DNA of 64,000 nt. It comes from Anolis sagrei (taxonomy: Eukaryota; Chordata; Lepidosauria; Squamata; Anolidae). The stretch covers positions 55,718,717 through 55,782,716 of the forward strand of contig NC_090026.1 in assembly GCF_037176765.1 (NCBI RefSeq), read 5' to 3'. The notes beneath the pieces are model-generated. The model was not told the origin of the DNA. It saw only the letters and a list, made by a program, of their open reading frames with translations, and made no database searches. A program made the translations under genes and the position numbers. This document shows, one piece after another, positions 1-10,290 of the stretch. Numbering within the stretch: position 1 is the first letter of the stretch; each line of letters starts with the position of its first letter.

Positions 1-192
1 TACAGCCCATGCACCTTTGATTAAAATGCTTTAGCAAAAATTTACTGACTTGGCACATGGAAGAGGAAATAGTAAAGGATTCTATGGTTAGATGGGCCCA
101 AAATATAGGCCAAGAGATAAAAATGTCCCAGTGGGAAAAGACATGGAAGATAAGAATGAAATACACGACATGTCAAAACCTAAAGGAAAATG

Positions 193-909
193 GGTTGTTG
201 TAGGTTTTTCCGGGCTATATGGCCATGTTCTGGAGGCAATTTTTCTCCTGATTTTTGCCTACATCTATTTTTGCCTACATCTATGGCAAGCATCCTCAGA
301 GGTAATGAGATCTGTTGGAACTAGGAAAAATGGGTTTATATATCTGTGGAATGACCAGGGTGAGACAAAGGACTTTTGTTTGCTGGGGCTGGGGCTAGCT
401 GTGAATGTTTCAGCTGATCACCTTGATTTGCATTCAATGGCTTGGAAGCGCCTGGGGGGGAATCTTTTGTTGAGAGTGATTTTATGTGCCTGTTTGATAC
501 TCCACCTCAGACATCAGAAGAGCTGCAAAACCGAGAACAAACCACGAAAGTAAAGATGAAGATCCTCCCAGAGGAAAAGTGTTCTTGCCATACATCAAGG
601 GAACCACTGACCACATAGGGAAACTGATGAGGAAGCACAACATACAAACCACTTACAAACCCACCAAGAAAATCCAACAAATGCTACGTTCAGCAAAGGA
701 CAAGAGGGATCCTCTCACTTCTGCAGGAGTCTACCGCATACCATTCCACAGATATATAAACCCATTTTTCCTAGTTCCAACAGACCTCACTACCTCTGAG
801 GATGCTTGCCATAGATGCAGGTGAAACGTCAGGAGAAAAATTGCCTCCAGAACATGGCCATATAGCCCGGAAAAACCTACAACAACCCATGAAAGCCTTC
901 GACAATACA
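193..909 (+). mobile_element. Penelope-like retroelement inserted into the L1
   Basis: A 13-bp target duplication, CTAAAGGAAAATG, flanks it (180-192 and 910-922). Its ends are inverted copies of one segment of about 100 bp (roughly 193-305 and 788-892), as in Penelope pseudo-LTRs. The middle (579-770) encodes LPYIKGTTDHIGKLMRKHNI and a GVYRIP start of a GIY-YIG endonuclease. It is a truncated copy. Confidence 0.85.
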
Positions 910-1468
910 CTAAAGGAAAATGTTTATAAAATACACCTGAGATGGTATCTCTCTCCAGAGAGACTACCTAAGATGTATAATTGCTCCAACAAATGTTGGA
1001 AATGTGGGAAAGAAAAAGGTACATTCTACCACACATGGTGGACTTGTAGCAAAGTAAAAAAATACTGGAAACAGATCCATGTATATCTTGAAAAAATGTT
1101 AAACACAAACTTCAAAATGACACCTCAAATGTACCTTTTGAATATGCCCGAGGAAGAATTAGAAAGAAAATTTAGAAAAAAATTGTTTTACACCACAGTG
1201 GCAGCTCGAGTAGTGTATGCTAGATATTGGAAAACCCCAGAGATACTTCCTTTAGAAGAATGGGAAAAATATATTATAGATATGTTGATAATGGACAAAA
1301 TAACTGTATTATTAAGAGGAGAAATATTAGACAACTTCGTTAATGAATGGCAACCAATGATTCAATACCTTAATGTAAAGTTAAATTAAAAATGTATATA
1401 GAGGATCCTATAAGACTATAGACAAGGAAGAAGTGGATGTAAAGTAAGAATCTATGATATCTTTTTAT

Positions 1469-1995
1469 TAGGCCTGGGTAACAACGCAAAAAATTGTTTC
1501 TAAAATCGATTTGTATTTGGGGGGTTTTTGCGTTTCGATATTTAAAATAATTACAAAATTTTCCTTTTAAAAAGTTCGATATTTACGAAATTTCGTAAAT
1601 GTGAAAAAAATTACAAAACATTAACGAATCGGTTTCCGAAACAATAACGAATCGATTCGTTAATGGCGGACGCGACCGCGAAATACGCTAAAAAACCTCC
1701 AAAAATTTCTGAAGCTTCCCTCTCCCTCTGTTGTTGACTGTTGGTGTGATATTATAATTTTTTTTCACTAATTAAACAAAAAACTTGCCCCAGACATGCG
1801 GAAATAATAACAAAACAACCTCAGAACAATAACGAAACGAATACAATAACGAAATACGAAGCATTTACAAAACGCGTTTAAAAATTTGTTTTTTTAAAAA
1901 ATTGCTCCAGAATGGTTTGTTATCGTTTTGTAATTGAAAAAATTAACGAATTATTAACGAATTACGAATTAACGAAACAAAACCGCCCAGCCCTA
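1469..1995 (+). mobile_element. hAT-type MITE, 527 bp, in the L1 3' UTR
   Basis: A perfect 8-bp target duplication CTTTTTAT (1461-1468 and 1996-2003) flanks terminal inverted repeats TAGGCCTGGG / GCCCAGCCCTA. The interior has no coding capacity and is unusually rich in ACGAA/TTCGT words. A sister copy lies at 50946-51484. The 8-bp duplication and ends support the hAT superfamily. Confidence 0.8.
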
Positions 1996-2155
1996 CTTTT
2001 TATGTATTATTTAGATAGTAGACTGTGATCCCTTAATAGAAATATATTATCAGATAAATGATTATAGAACATTAATAGATAGAAAGTATCGCACTGTATG
2101 CAACAAACACTTGCAAATGTATGTTTACTTAAATAAAAAATAATAATAAGAAGAA

Positions 2156-2664
2156 AATGCTTTAGCTGTGGGTTGGATCCAGATGTCAATCACAGTTAAA
2201 ATAAGCTGATGTCGATGGGTGAGCTCTTCCCTTAAATCTTGCTACCATATTTACTGGAGTCTAATGTACACTACAAATTTCAAAACCCTGAAACCAAAAA
2301 CTAAAAATAAAATTAAAATGTTCTTTGTAATTTGACTATTACAGTTGCTGCCTGCTTAGAACCCCCTTTTTAAAAACCAAAGTTAGAACACCAAAGCTTC
2401 CAGCAATCTAAAAGAAAAACTTGGAGTGCATCGATGCCATAGAATGAATCACTTCAATTGCCTTGGTTCAAAGCTATTGGGTCATGGGGCTGTCGTTTTA
2501 CAATGCCTTGAGTCTTCTCTGCTAAAAAATGCTGATATCTCACCAAATTACAAATCCAGGACGTCGTGCAAACAGGAGCTCAAGGTGCTCCTCAAATACC
2601 TTTTGCTATGGCTCAGCACTTAGATTACGGTATTACACAAATCTAATGCCTACCCTCCAGCCAT
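2156..2664. other. No recognised feature
   Basis: AT-rich intronic sequence of the sulfotransferase gene. I see no coding potential and no repeat family I can name. Confidence 0.5.
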
Positions 2665-2912
2665 GGTGGTTCGCGAAAAGGCCTTACTGGTGCATTATTT
2701 AAACTGTTATGTTTATTCATATCATGATCTGATCACCATACTCAATATATCCCATATGCATGGGGGTATTGGGGTAATGATACAAAAGGTTTGCTAGGCT
2801 AGACCTTCTTTCACTCAGACTCAGCCCTCCCGAAACTCAGCCCCCCCTCCAAACCCCCCCCTGAAAAAAATTCAGCCCCCCCCCCGAAACGAAATCCCGA
2901 CTACGGGCCTGC
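2665..2912 (+). mobile_element. Partial copy of an unclassified non-autonomous DNA transposon
   Basis: It matches the right-hand part of the element at 40222-40880 closely, ending in a C-rich stretch and CTACGGGCCTG. It lacks the SINE insertion seen in that copy and so shows the empty site. Confidence 0.65.
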
Positions 2913-3361
2913 CTCCAGCAATACATGGAGAGAGAGTTGCCAGATGTACAAGCTGGGTTTAGAGGAATGAGAGACCAAATTGCCAATATCCGCTGGATAA
3001 TGGAGAAAGGCAGGGAGTTTCAGAAAAACATCTATTTCTATTTTGTTGTCTATTCTAAAGCATTTGGCTGTGTGGATCATAATAAATTGTGGCAAGTTCT
3101 TGGTGGTATGGGCATACCAAGTCATCTTGTCTCTCTCCTGAGGAATCTGTATAAGGACCAAGTAGCAACATGGAACAACAGACTGGTTCAAGATTGGGAA
3201 AGGTGTATGGCAGGGCTGTATATCTCACCCAACCTATTCAACTTGTATGCAGAACACATCATGCGATATGTGGGGCTTGACGAATCAAGGCTGGGGTAAA
3301 AATAGCTGGAAGCTATTTTGAGGTATGCAGTGTCATACCTCAAGTATGCAGATGACACTCT
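2913..3361 (+). mobile_element. BovB (RTE clade) LINE fragment, reverse transcriptase
   Basis: It encodes MERELPDVQAGFR, RDQIANIRWIMEKGREFQKN, HNKLWQVLGGMGIPSHLVSL and LFNLYAEHIM, diagnostic BovB RT segments. It is truncated at both ends and frame-damaged. A longer copy lies at 54627-55975 (-). Confidence 0.88.
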
Positions 3362-3464
3362 CTTTCCCCTTTCCTTCCCTCGAACACTTTCACAGTTCCA
3401 CAAAACCTTTCCTTCTTCATTCAAATCATTTCAGAAATCACAAGTCTAAGCACTGCTTCTAGTT

Positions 3465-3611
3465 CCAGGAGCCCTATCATATAGCCATATAACCCACAAT
3501 TTCAAGGCAGGTAATCCACAATATCTGCTTTGAACTGGATTATCTGCATCCACACTGCCATATAATCCAGTTCAATGTGGATTTTATACGACTATGTGGA
3601 AGGGGCTTAGG
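3465..3611. mobile_element. Short palindromic MITE-like repeat
   Basis: It contains CCATATAATCCAGTTCAA and its complement-like partner TTGAACTGGATTAT around a centre. This looks like a small foldback DNA element. A fragment of a similar repeat lies near 14080-14110. The family is not established. Confidence 0.4.
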
Positions 3612-3642
3612 TGAACATCTATGAAATCTAAGAAACTTTTAA

Positions 3643-3903
<261 letters not shown>

Positions 3904-4179
3904 TGATCACTGACAGAAGATCAATGTTTTCTCTCCCAGCTTCTTTTTTCTACCTGGGAGCATGAGTCTACCTTGAGTTTTACAAGATCTTCTACCTGGG
4001 AGCATCTGGGAGTTTCTCCCCTTGCACAAATGTATCCATTTAATTTCTTTCTAGATTTTTCCAGCATGTGAAATGAAGGAGGGGTGCGACAAGTAGGAAG
4101 TAGGATGTCTAGAGTCACTTATGATTCCTTGAAAAGATGCTATTGTACCCCAGGCCTCTTGACATTGTTTACAACAGGG

Positions 4180-5150
4180 ATGGTTCATGGACTTGAAGTC
4201 AATACAGACTTTAGGAGGGTTTCCCCAGTAAAGGAGACCCCTAGGACCGCACCAAAGAGGGTCCCTAACTTTGGCGAGGATAGAGAAGACAAATTCCGGC
4301 GATGAAAAATATTAAAAATAATAAAAATATCACCAAAGTGGAAGAAGATGGCAACTGAGGTTCTTTATTAGCGATTTAGCTGGATCGGATGCAATTGCGG
4401 GGATAGCTCACCCACAAGCATACCAGTACATTGATCAGAGGCATATTTATAGCAAATTCAAAGTTGCAGAGTTCAAACTCCCCGCCCCGGCTTCCCTGTT
4501 GTTCCCTGCCATGATTGGGCAATGGGAGGCGGCCCTCCTGCCCCCGGTGCCACTGGACCAATCAGGAAGCTCCAGTGGTCCATAGGAACCAATGGGGAGA
4601 CCTCTGCCACCTGGTGGCGACAGCCAATCAGGAGAGATGGAGGCGGGATGAGGGAGCACAAAGGAATCTGGGAAAGGAGTAAACAAAGGAAATGCCATGT
4701 GGCCTGAGACAAAGAATCAACATGTGTCCTGATCCTTCCTGGCTGTGAGAACAATGATGGCAGCCTGAGGTTAATGCTAAGTAAACAAAAGCAGAGGGGA
4801 AGATTTCCCCTTATCTTGCAGAAATTTTTGTCAAACAATTCTTTACTCTAGTGGGCCATCTTCCATTGCTAGAGATAAGAATCTCTTTCTTTTATCCATG
4901 CAAGTGTGTCTTTGGCGGGAGGTTTCAGTAATCACTAATGGCTTTTGTTTCTGAAAGCCAGGGGGTTCCCTTACATATTTCTTTGGAAGGAGAAGGGGCA
5001 AAGGGTCAGGAATACAAGGAAACATAAAAACCATATAGAAATTATACACAGGGAAATCATATGCAGCTATCTTCCCATCCAGGACCCCAGAGAGAGATTA
5101 ATAATACCAGTTATAAAAAGCAGACGATATCAGGACACAGCATGAATTCA
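4180..5150 (-). mobile_element. Possible long terminal repeat (old retroelement fossil)
   Basis: Read on the minus strand it has a TATAAATA box (4445-4452), then AATAAAG about 85 bases downstream (near 4365), and several CCAAT boxes upstream, an LTR-like layout. I could not fix exact ends or a target duplication, so boundaries are approximate and the family is unknown. Confidence 0.3.
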
Positions 5151-6020
5151 TAAGTTGTCTTGAAGAAAGTTCATGGGTAGAGAGCAAGTCCTTGAAGAGA
5201 GTGAAGTCCAGGAATGTGGCAGAATTCAAAAAGTCACCAAAGGGAGTCTATGGAGTTCCACTGGGCCAAGACGCAAAGCCCTGCAGCGCTGGGATGGAAG
5301 CCAGTCCCATGGTCTTTGGAAAACTACAGCTCTCTCTCGAGAGGCAGAGACCCCAAGGTCTAGCTATTCCCAAAGTTTCATGGGGTCCTCATTGTTGTTA
5401 AGGCCTTGGCAAATTGACCAAGACTTAACCCCTATTGTGCAGTCTGGTACCTTTGTCCTTTGCAGAACTATAAGTCACCATCCCTTGTTGGGGGGGGGGG
5501 GCATGCTCGACGTCAGACTCAAATAGACTTTCATGCAGTCCACCAGGGCCCCAGTGTATTGCTGAAATACCCCAACAGCTCCTCCATTGAAATAAATTTG
5601 CATAAAAATAGCCAGTTTTACACACAGAATCCCAACCTTTTAGCTCTGAAAAACACTTTGGAGTACAGTTTACCAAGGTCCAGGAGAGGGCAACCACAGT
5701 CTCCAGCCTCTGTAGTTGTCCTAGTCCTGTGTGATCACTAACAACTGTTCCAAAGAAATGAATCTGCTGAATTGGATCCAGTTCAATGATTGTTCTCAAA
5801 GCAGCCTTATACTTGTGTGTGTGTCCTCCAAAGATTGTGAAATATCACATACTTTAATGCTGAAGCATAGGGAGAATGACCTCCCTCTTGATAGCATGCA
5901 ACAAGAAGAGAATTAGCCCAGGGGAACGTGCCAACTCAAACGAAACCAGCTTTCAAGATTATACAGCATGCCTCCCTGCTAGTGGAGAAAAAAATCCTAC
6001 AGCAAAAATGAGAAGTCAGA
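5151..6020. other. No recognised gene; intronic sequence
   Basis: It contains a run of eleven G near 5490 and otherwise ordinary sequence with short accidental open frames on both strands. It may be a continuation of the LTR-like repeat to its left. Confidence 0.35.
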
Positions 6021-6021
6021 T

Positions 6022-6023
<2 letters not shown>

Positions 6024-6060
<37 letters not shown>

Positions 6061-6208
6061 GTAATAATAATAACTTGGCATCCTTGAAGTGACTGGACTG
6101 ACCTTGAAGGAGCTGGGGGTGGTGACGGCCGACAGGGAGCTCTGGCGTGGGCTGGTCCATGAGGTCACGAAGAGTCGGAGACGACTAAACGAATGAACAA
6201 CAACAAAT

Positions 6209-6248
<40 letters not shown>

Positions 6249-6425
6249 CTTCATTTATATTCCGCCCTTCTCACCCCGAAGGGGACTCAGAGATGATCAC
6301 AAGTTCACATACACGGCAAACATTCAGTGCCGATTGTATAGACAGTACACAGACAGAACAGAAGGAGGTTTTTGTGTCGTGCCATGGACGGTTGGGCTGT
6401 CGCTCCATCCTCTATGACGAAAAGC
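6024..6425 (+). repeat. TAA and AAC microsatellites around a BovB 3' end, then a SINE/LINE tail
   Basis: (TAA)n at 6024-6075 is followed by the terminal BovB segment (about 6076-6205), ending in GTCGGAGACGACTAAACGAA and (AAC)n to 6247. A minus-strand L2-type tail with TATTCCGCCCTTCTCACC follows to about 6425. Confidence 0.7.
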
Positions 6426-6443
6426 TGTCAGGACTTCCTCATT

Positions 6444-6756
6444 CCAGTGGCGCAGTGGGTTAAAGCACTGAGCTGCTGAGGTTGTTGATCGAAAGGTCGC
6501 AGGTTCGATTCCGGGGAGCGGCGTGAGCTTCCGCTGTCAGCCCTAGCTTCTGCCAACCTAGCAGTTCGAAAACATGCAAATGTGAGTAGATCAATAGGTA
6601 CCGCTCCGGCGGGAAGGTAACGGCGCTCATGCCGCCACATGACCTTGGAGGTGTCTACGGACAACGCCGGCTCTTTGGCTTAGAAATGGAGATGAGCACC
6701 ACACCCCAGAGTCAGACATGACTGGACTTAATGTCAGGGGACTACCTTTACCTTTT
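6444..6756 (+). mobile_element. Sauria SINE
   Basis: A tRNA-like head has A-box TGGCGCAGTGGGTTAAA and B-box GGTTCGATTCC. The body carries AGTTCGAAAACATGCAAATG, and the tail with AGTCAGACATGACTGGACTT is shared with BovB, so BovB machinery is its likely mobiliser. Confidence 0.88.
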
Positions 6757-6989
6757 TAAAACACCTCCCCCGCTTTTTAGCAGTACCTATTTTCTCTAAT
6801 GAGCGCTAAAGCTGTTTTTGAACTACTTAGGTAAAGAGTGGGCAGGGCTGACGGTTGGCTACACACGCCAACCTGGGGTTCAAATTTGCAACCTTTAAGT
6901 AGAAAGATCTTATAGTTGCTGATGATTTACCAGCTGTGCTAAACCACCGGTTTTGCACATTTGCAATATGTGCAACATGAATCCGACCC

Positions 6990-7985
6990 AGCTTTCTGGA
7001 AAACCTTTAGCAGCAAGGAAGACTAAACTCCCAGCTTTCAGAAAGTGTCTTCATAGTGGTGGCCCCATCTATGGAATGTCCCCTCAAATGATGTCTGCCT
7101 CCTGCATATATGAATAATTTTATGTCACCAAGTTAATAACTTTTTCTACTCTCTTCGATTTTTATTTTTAGCTTTGCTTATACAATGTAAGCTTTATTTC
7201 TAGCTCTTCTCATGTTTAAACACCGTTTCAGCTTGCTTTACTTGCTTTGATTGTGAAACCTATGATTTCATTGTCTTTGCCTTGCTTCATATCTACAAGA
7301 TGTGATCGGGCATTTTAAAGTCCGCAGTGGGAATGTTGGATTGGTATTTTGGAATTCCTGCCCAACTTTGGAAACTCGACAACAACAAAACTTTATTTAT
7401 ATAGTGCTCTATCTCCCCAAGGGGACTCTGAGCGGTTTCCAAGTAACATAATCAATACATACAAAGAAATCAGTGTAAACATAAAATTAACAAGACAATA
7501 TAAGCATTAAAACCACAATGGCGCATGTATTAAAAATAATCTTGGCTGTTCAAGGCAGTTTAAAAGGTTGGGCCAGGTTAATGCGATTTTAGAGGGCATG
7601 GGAAATTAGGTAGAGTCTATGGCTGTACATTTCCAGGGCTTAATAGAAGAAAGTGGCCTGGGTAATTAGTAGAAAAAATACGGCCAATTTCAACAGTATC
7701 TGGATCAGAGCTAGAACTAGTCGTTCTCAAAGGTTTGTTTAAACCACCAGGTCTTCAGGCTCTTACAAAAAGAGGGGAGGTATGGGGCCTGTCTTATTTC
7801 TCCAGGAAGGGCGTTCCAGAGGTGAGGGGCCACCACTGAGAAGGCCCTCTCTCTTGTCCCCACCAACCGTGCTTGTGATAGTGGTGGGAGCAAAAGGAGG
7901 GCCTCCCCGGAAGATCTTAAATTGGGGGACCCTGGGCAAATCATACTCTCTCAGCCTTAGAGGAACACATCTTGCCAACTTAAGA
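6990..7985. mobile_element. Degenerate L2-clade LINE 3' ends, (+) then (-)
   Basis: 6990-7370 (+) keeps a trace of the conserved VVAPHLWN segment. 7383-7985 (-) carries the same C-terminal segment in reverse, with a TTTATTTATA tail at its left and FSVVAPHLWNALPGEIRQ readable on the minus strand. Confidence 0.65.
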
Positions 7986-8045
7986 GTCACCATAATTTGG
8001 AAACAATTTGAAGGCACCCAACACCACCACCAGCATCACTAACTA

Positions 8046-8989
8046 ATGACACTCAACTCATTCTGAGGATGCAAGGCCGACCAGACTCTATACCCGATAA
8101 TTTCCAACAATGCTTTGAGGCCGTTACTGGATGGCTGCATGCCAGCAGGTTGAGGATGAATCCAGCGAAGACAGAGATCCTTTGGTTGGGTCGCCCAGAC
8201 AGAGGAGTGATCCGGTTGCCTACCCTGGATGGCGTGACATTATGCCCACCATCTTTGGTAAAGAGTCTGGGAGTCCTTTTAGACCCTCTGCTGACGATGG
8301 AGGCCCAGGCCTCCGCTGCGAGCAGAGTCACATTTTTCCATCTGCATCAGGCTAGGCGTCTGGCTCCCTATCTGTCCAGGGACGACCTGGCCACGGTGAT
8401 CCAGGCTATGGTCATCTCAAGGTTGGACTACTGTAACGCCCTCTACATAGACCTGCCTTTATCGGTGATCCAGAAACTTAAACTAGTGCAAAATGCTGCT
8501 GCCCGGCTTCTCGCAGGGGTCCCAGCGAGGTGTCATATCACTCCAATCTTGTAGCAACGGCACTAGTTGCCGATTGAGCACCGGATAACCTTCAAAGTGC
8601 TGATTCTTACCTTTAAGGCCTTATATGGCCTGTGGCCGGAGTACCTGAGGGCCTGCCTCACCCCCTACCAACCCCTGAGATCACTCCATTAAGACGATCA
8701 GAATCTCCTTGAAGTTCCCAATTTTAGGACCTTTCACCTGATGCCTACTAGGCGTAGAGCATTCGTGGTAGAGGCTCCTTAGCAGTGGAAGCACGAGCTC
8801 TCTGAGACTTACTAGCTTTTTGTAGAGCTTGTAAAACTTATTTAGTCTGGCATTTGAATCTTGCTGATTGAAATTTTTCTTTGATTTTAAATGTAATGTA
8901 TCGCACATGTATATTGCAAACCGCTCCGAGCCTTTGGGGAGTGGCGGTATATAAAATTGATAAATAAATAAATAAATAAATAAATACTA
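8046..8989 (+). mobile_element. L2-clade LINE, RT C-terminal and tail
   Basis: It encodes LHASRLRMNPAKTEILWLG, LARYLSRD-like and SRLDYCNALYIDLPLSVIQK, ending in a (AAATA)n tail. It is 5'-truncated. It belongs to the same subfamily as 22622-23640 and the outer element at 24756-26455. Confidence 0.82.
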
Positions 8990-9037
8990 TAACAGCTCAA
9001 GGCATTTGACAGATGAATGGTATGTGAACATTTCTGG

Positions 9038-9100
9038 TGGACTTTTTTTTTTGTCGTGCCAGGAGCGACCTGAGAAACTGCAAGTCGCTTCTGGTGGACT
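9038..9100 (+). mobile_element. Anolis-type SINE fragment (3' part)
   Basis: It contains GTCGTGCCAGGAGCGACC and GAAACTGCAAGTCGCTTCTG, a tail common in anole SINEs. Only a fragment is left. Confidence 0.5.
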
Positions 9101-9326
9101 GAAAGAAGGGATTGTGACAAGATATATCTGAGCTATTCTGGTTTATTGGTGCAAGACCACAGATCTCTGGCCAAAGCTGGATGATAGAGCTGGATAGTGA
9201 TATCACACAGAAATGGGAATCATAGCTCAACTGTCCTCAGTTCAAATCCAACAACTCATGTGTTTATAATTAGTTTTCCATGTTGTTTCTATGCTTTATG
9301 AATTAACAATTATTTTGGTTCACTAG

Positions 9327-9424
9327 GCACAGAGCAATTAGCTCAGTTACCATCTCCTCGAATAGTGAAGACTCATCTCCCAGTACAACTTCTTCCCAAG
9401 TCCTTCTGGGAAAATAAGTGCAAG
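9327..9424 (+). CDS. SULT1B1: SULT1B-like exon 4 (catalytic histidine)
   Basis: The exon runs from a cactag acceptor to a gtaaac donor and is 98 nt, the standard length for this SULT1 exon. It reads TEQLAQLPSPRIVKTHLP and then VQLLPKSFWENKCK. The histidine of KTHLP is the family's catalytic base, which deprotonates the acceptor hydroxyl. PKSFWEN is typical of SULT1B. Reading phase joins correctly to the exon at 3674-3802 and to the exon at 14509-14635. Confidence 0.93.
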
Positions 9425-10290
9425 GTAAACATGTAAACATGCAATAAAAAGACTAGCAAGTATTTATATTACAGACTCATCTTGAGAAGGAGAGAGGGCT
9501 GTTGGACTACATCTTTCCCCCAATATTATTTCCTTTCAAACTTCATTATCACCCATTATCTTATCCTTCTGGGGTTGGCAAAAAAGGACCAAAAGACACT
9601 ACTCAGAATATGGCTTAGTGGCTGTTCGTTGCTTACCCTTACTGTACATTGATAGAAATACATGAGAGCACTAGGTTGTCTGGCTCTGTCCTTTATAATT
9701 CATAGCCATGTTCCAGGTTCTTCTTTTACCTAATTTTGTCCTGGAACGATCTATTCATGCTTCAATAGCAGAATGTTTAATTGGCTGTAGGAGTACTTTC
9801 TGTCAAGCTGTGGGGAAAAATATAATTGGATTGACTCCCTTAGAAAAATCTACCTGAAATATCAGAGTTCACATCAATCCTTCTTCTCATTGAGGAGGCC
9901 TCTGAGATGTGCTATGCTAGATCAGACCATAGAGATATCTAGTTCAGCATTCTGTTCAAGTAATATGTCTGAAAAACCTCAGAAAGGAACTACAGTACAA
10001 TAGTTTCCCTCTCATTACACCCAGCAATTACCAATTTGCTTTAGTTATGTCTCTCCTCTGCTTGTTCTTTTCCTTTCTCTTTTGTGCTTCCCACAATTTT
10101 CATTAATTGTTTTCCTTCACTTTCCACTCATGTTATAGGTATTTCTTTGACTGCTCTGCTTCCTCCTAAAATTGTCATGAATGACTTTTCAATAACTTTG
10201 AAGCATTTTTAATTGCAATTTCCAGTGTGAGAAGGTCTATCAGATTACAGAAAAACATTTAGATGTATAGACATACAAATTCTATGCATT
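9425..10290. other. No recognised feature
   Basis: Intronic sequence between sulfotransferase exons with no repeat or gene that I can name. Confidence 0.5.

Larger units (their letters stand above)
1..2155 (+). mobile_element. L1 LINE, C-terminal part of ORF2 and 3' UTR, split by two insertions
   Basis: The pieces 1-192 and 910-1468 are one L1 ORF2 C-terminus. The protein runs from WEKTWKIRMKYTT through LKENVYKIHLRWYLSPERL, then a CCHC-like CWKCGKEKGTFYHTWW. The 3' UTR resumes at 1996 and ends in an A-rich tail near 2155. It is interrupted by a Penelope element (193-909) and a hAT MITE (1469-1995). It is 5'-truncated or continues left of the window. Confidence 0.85.
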
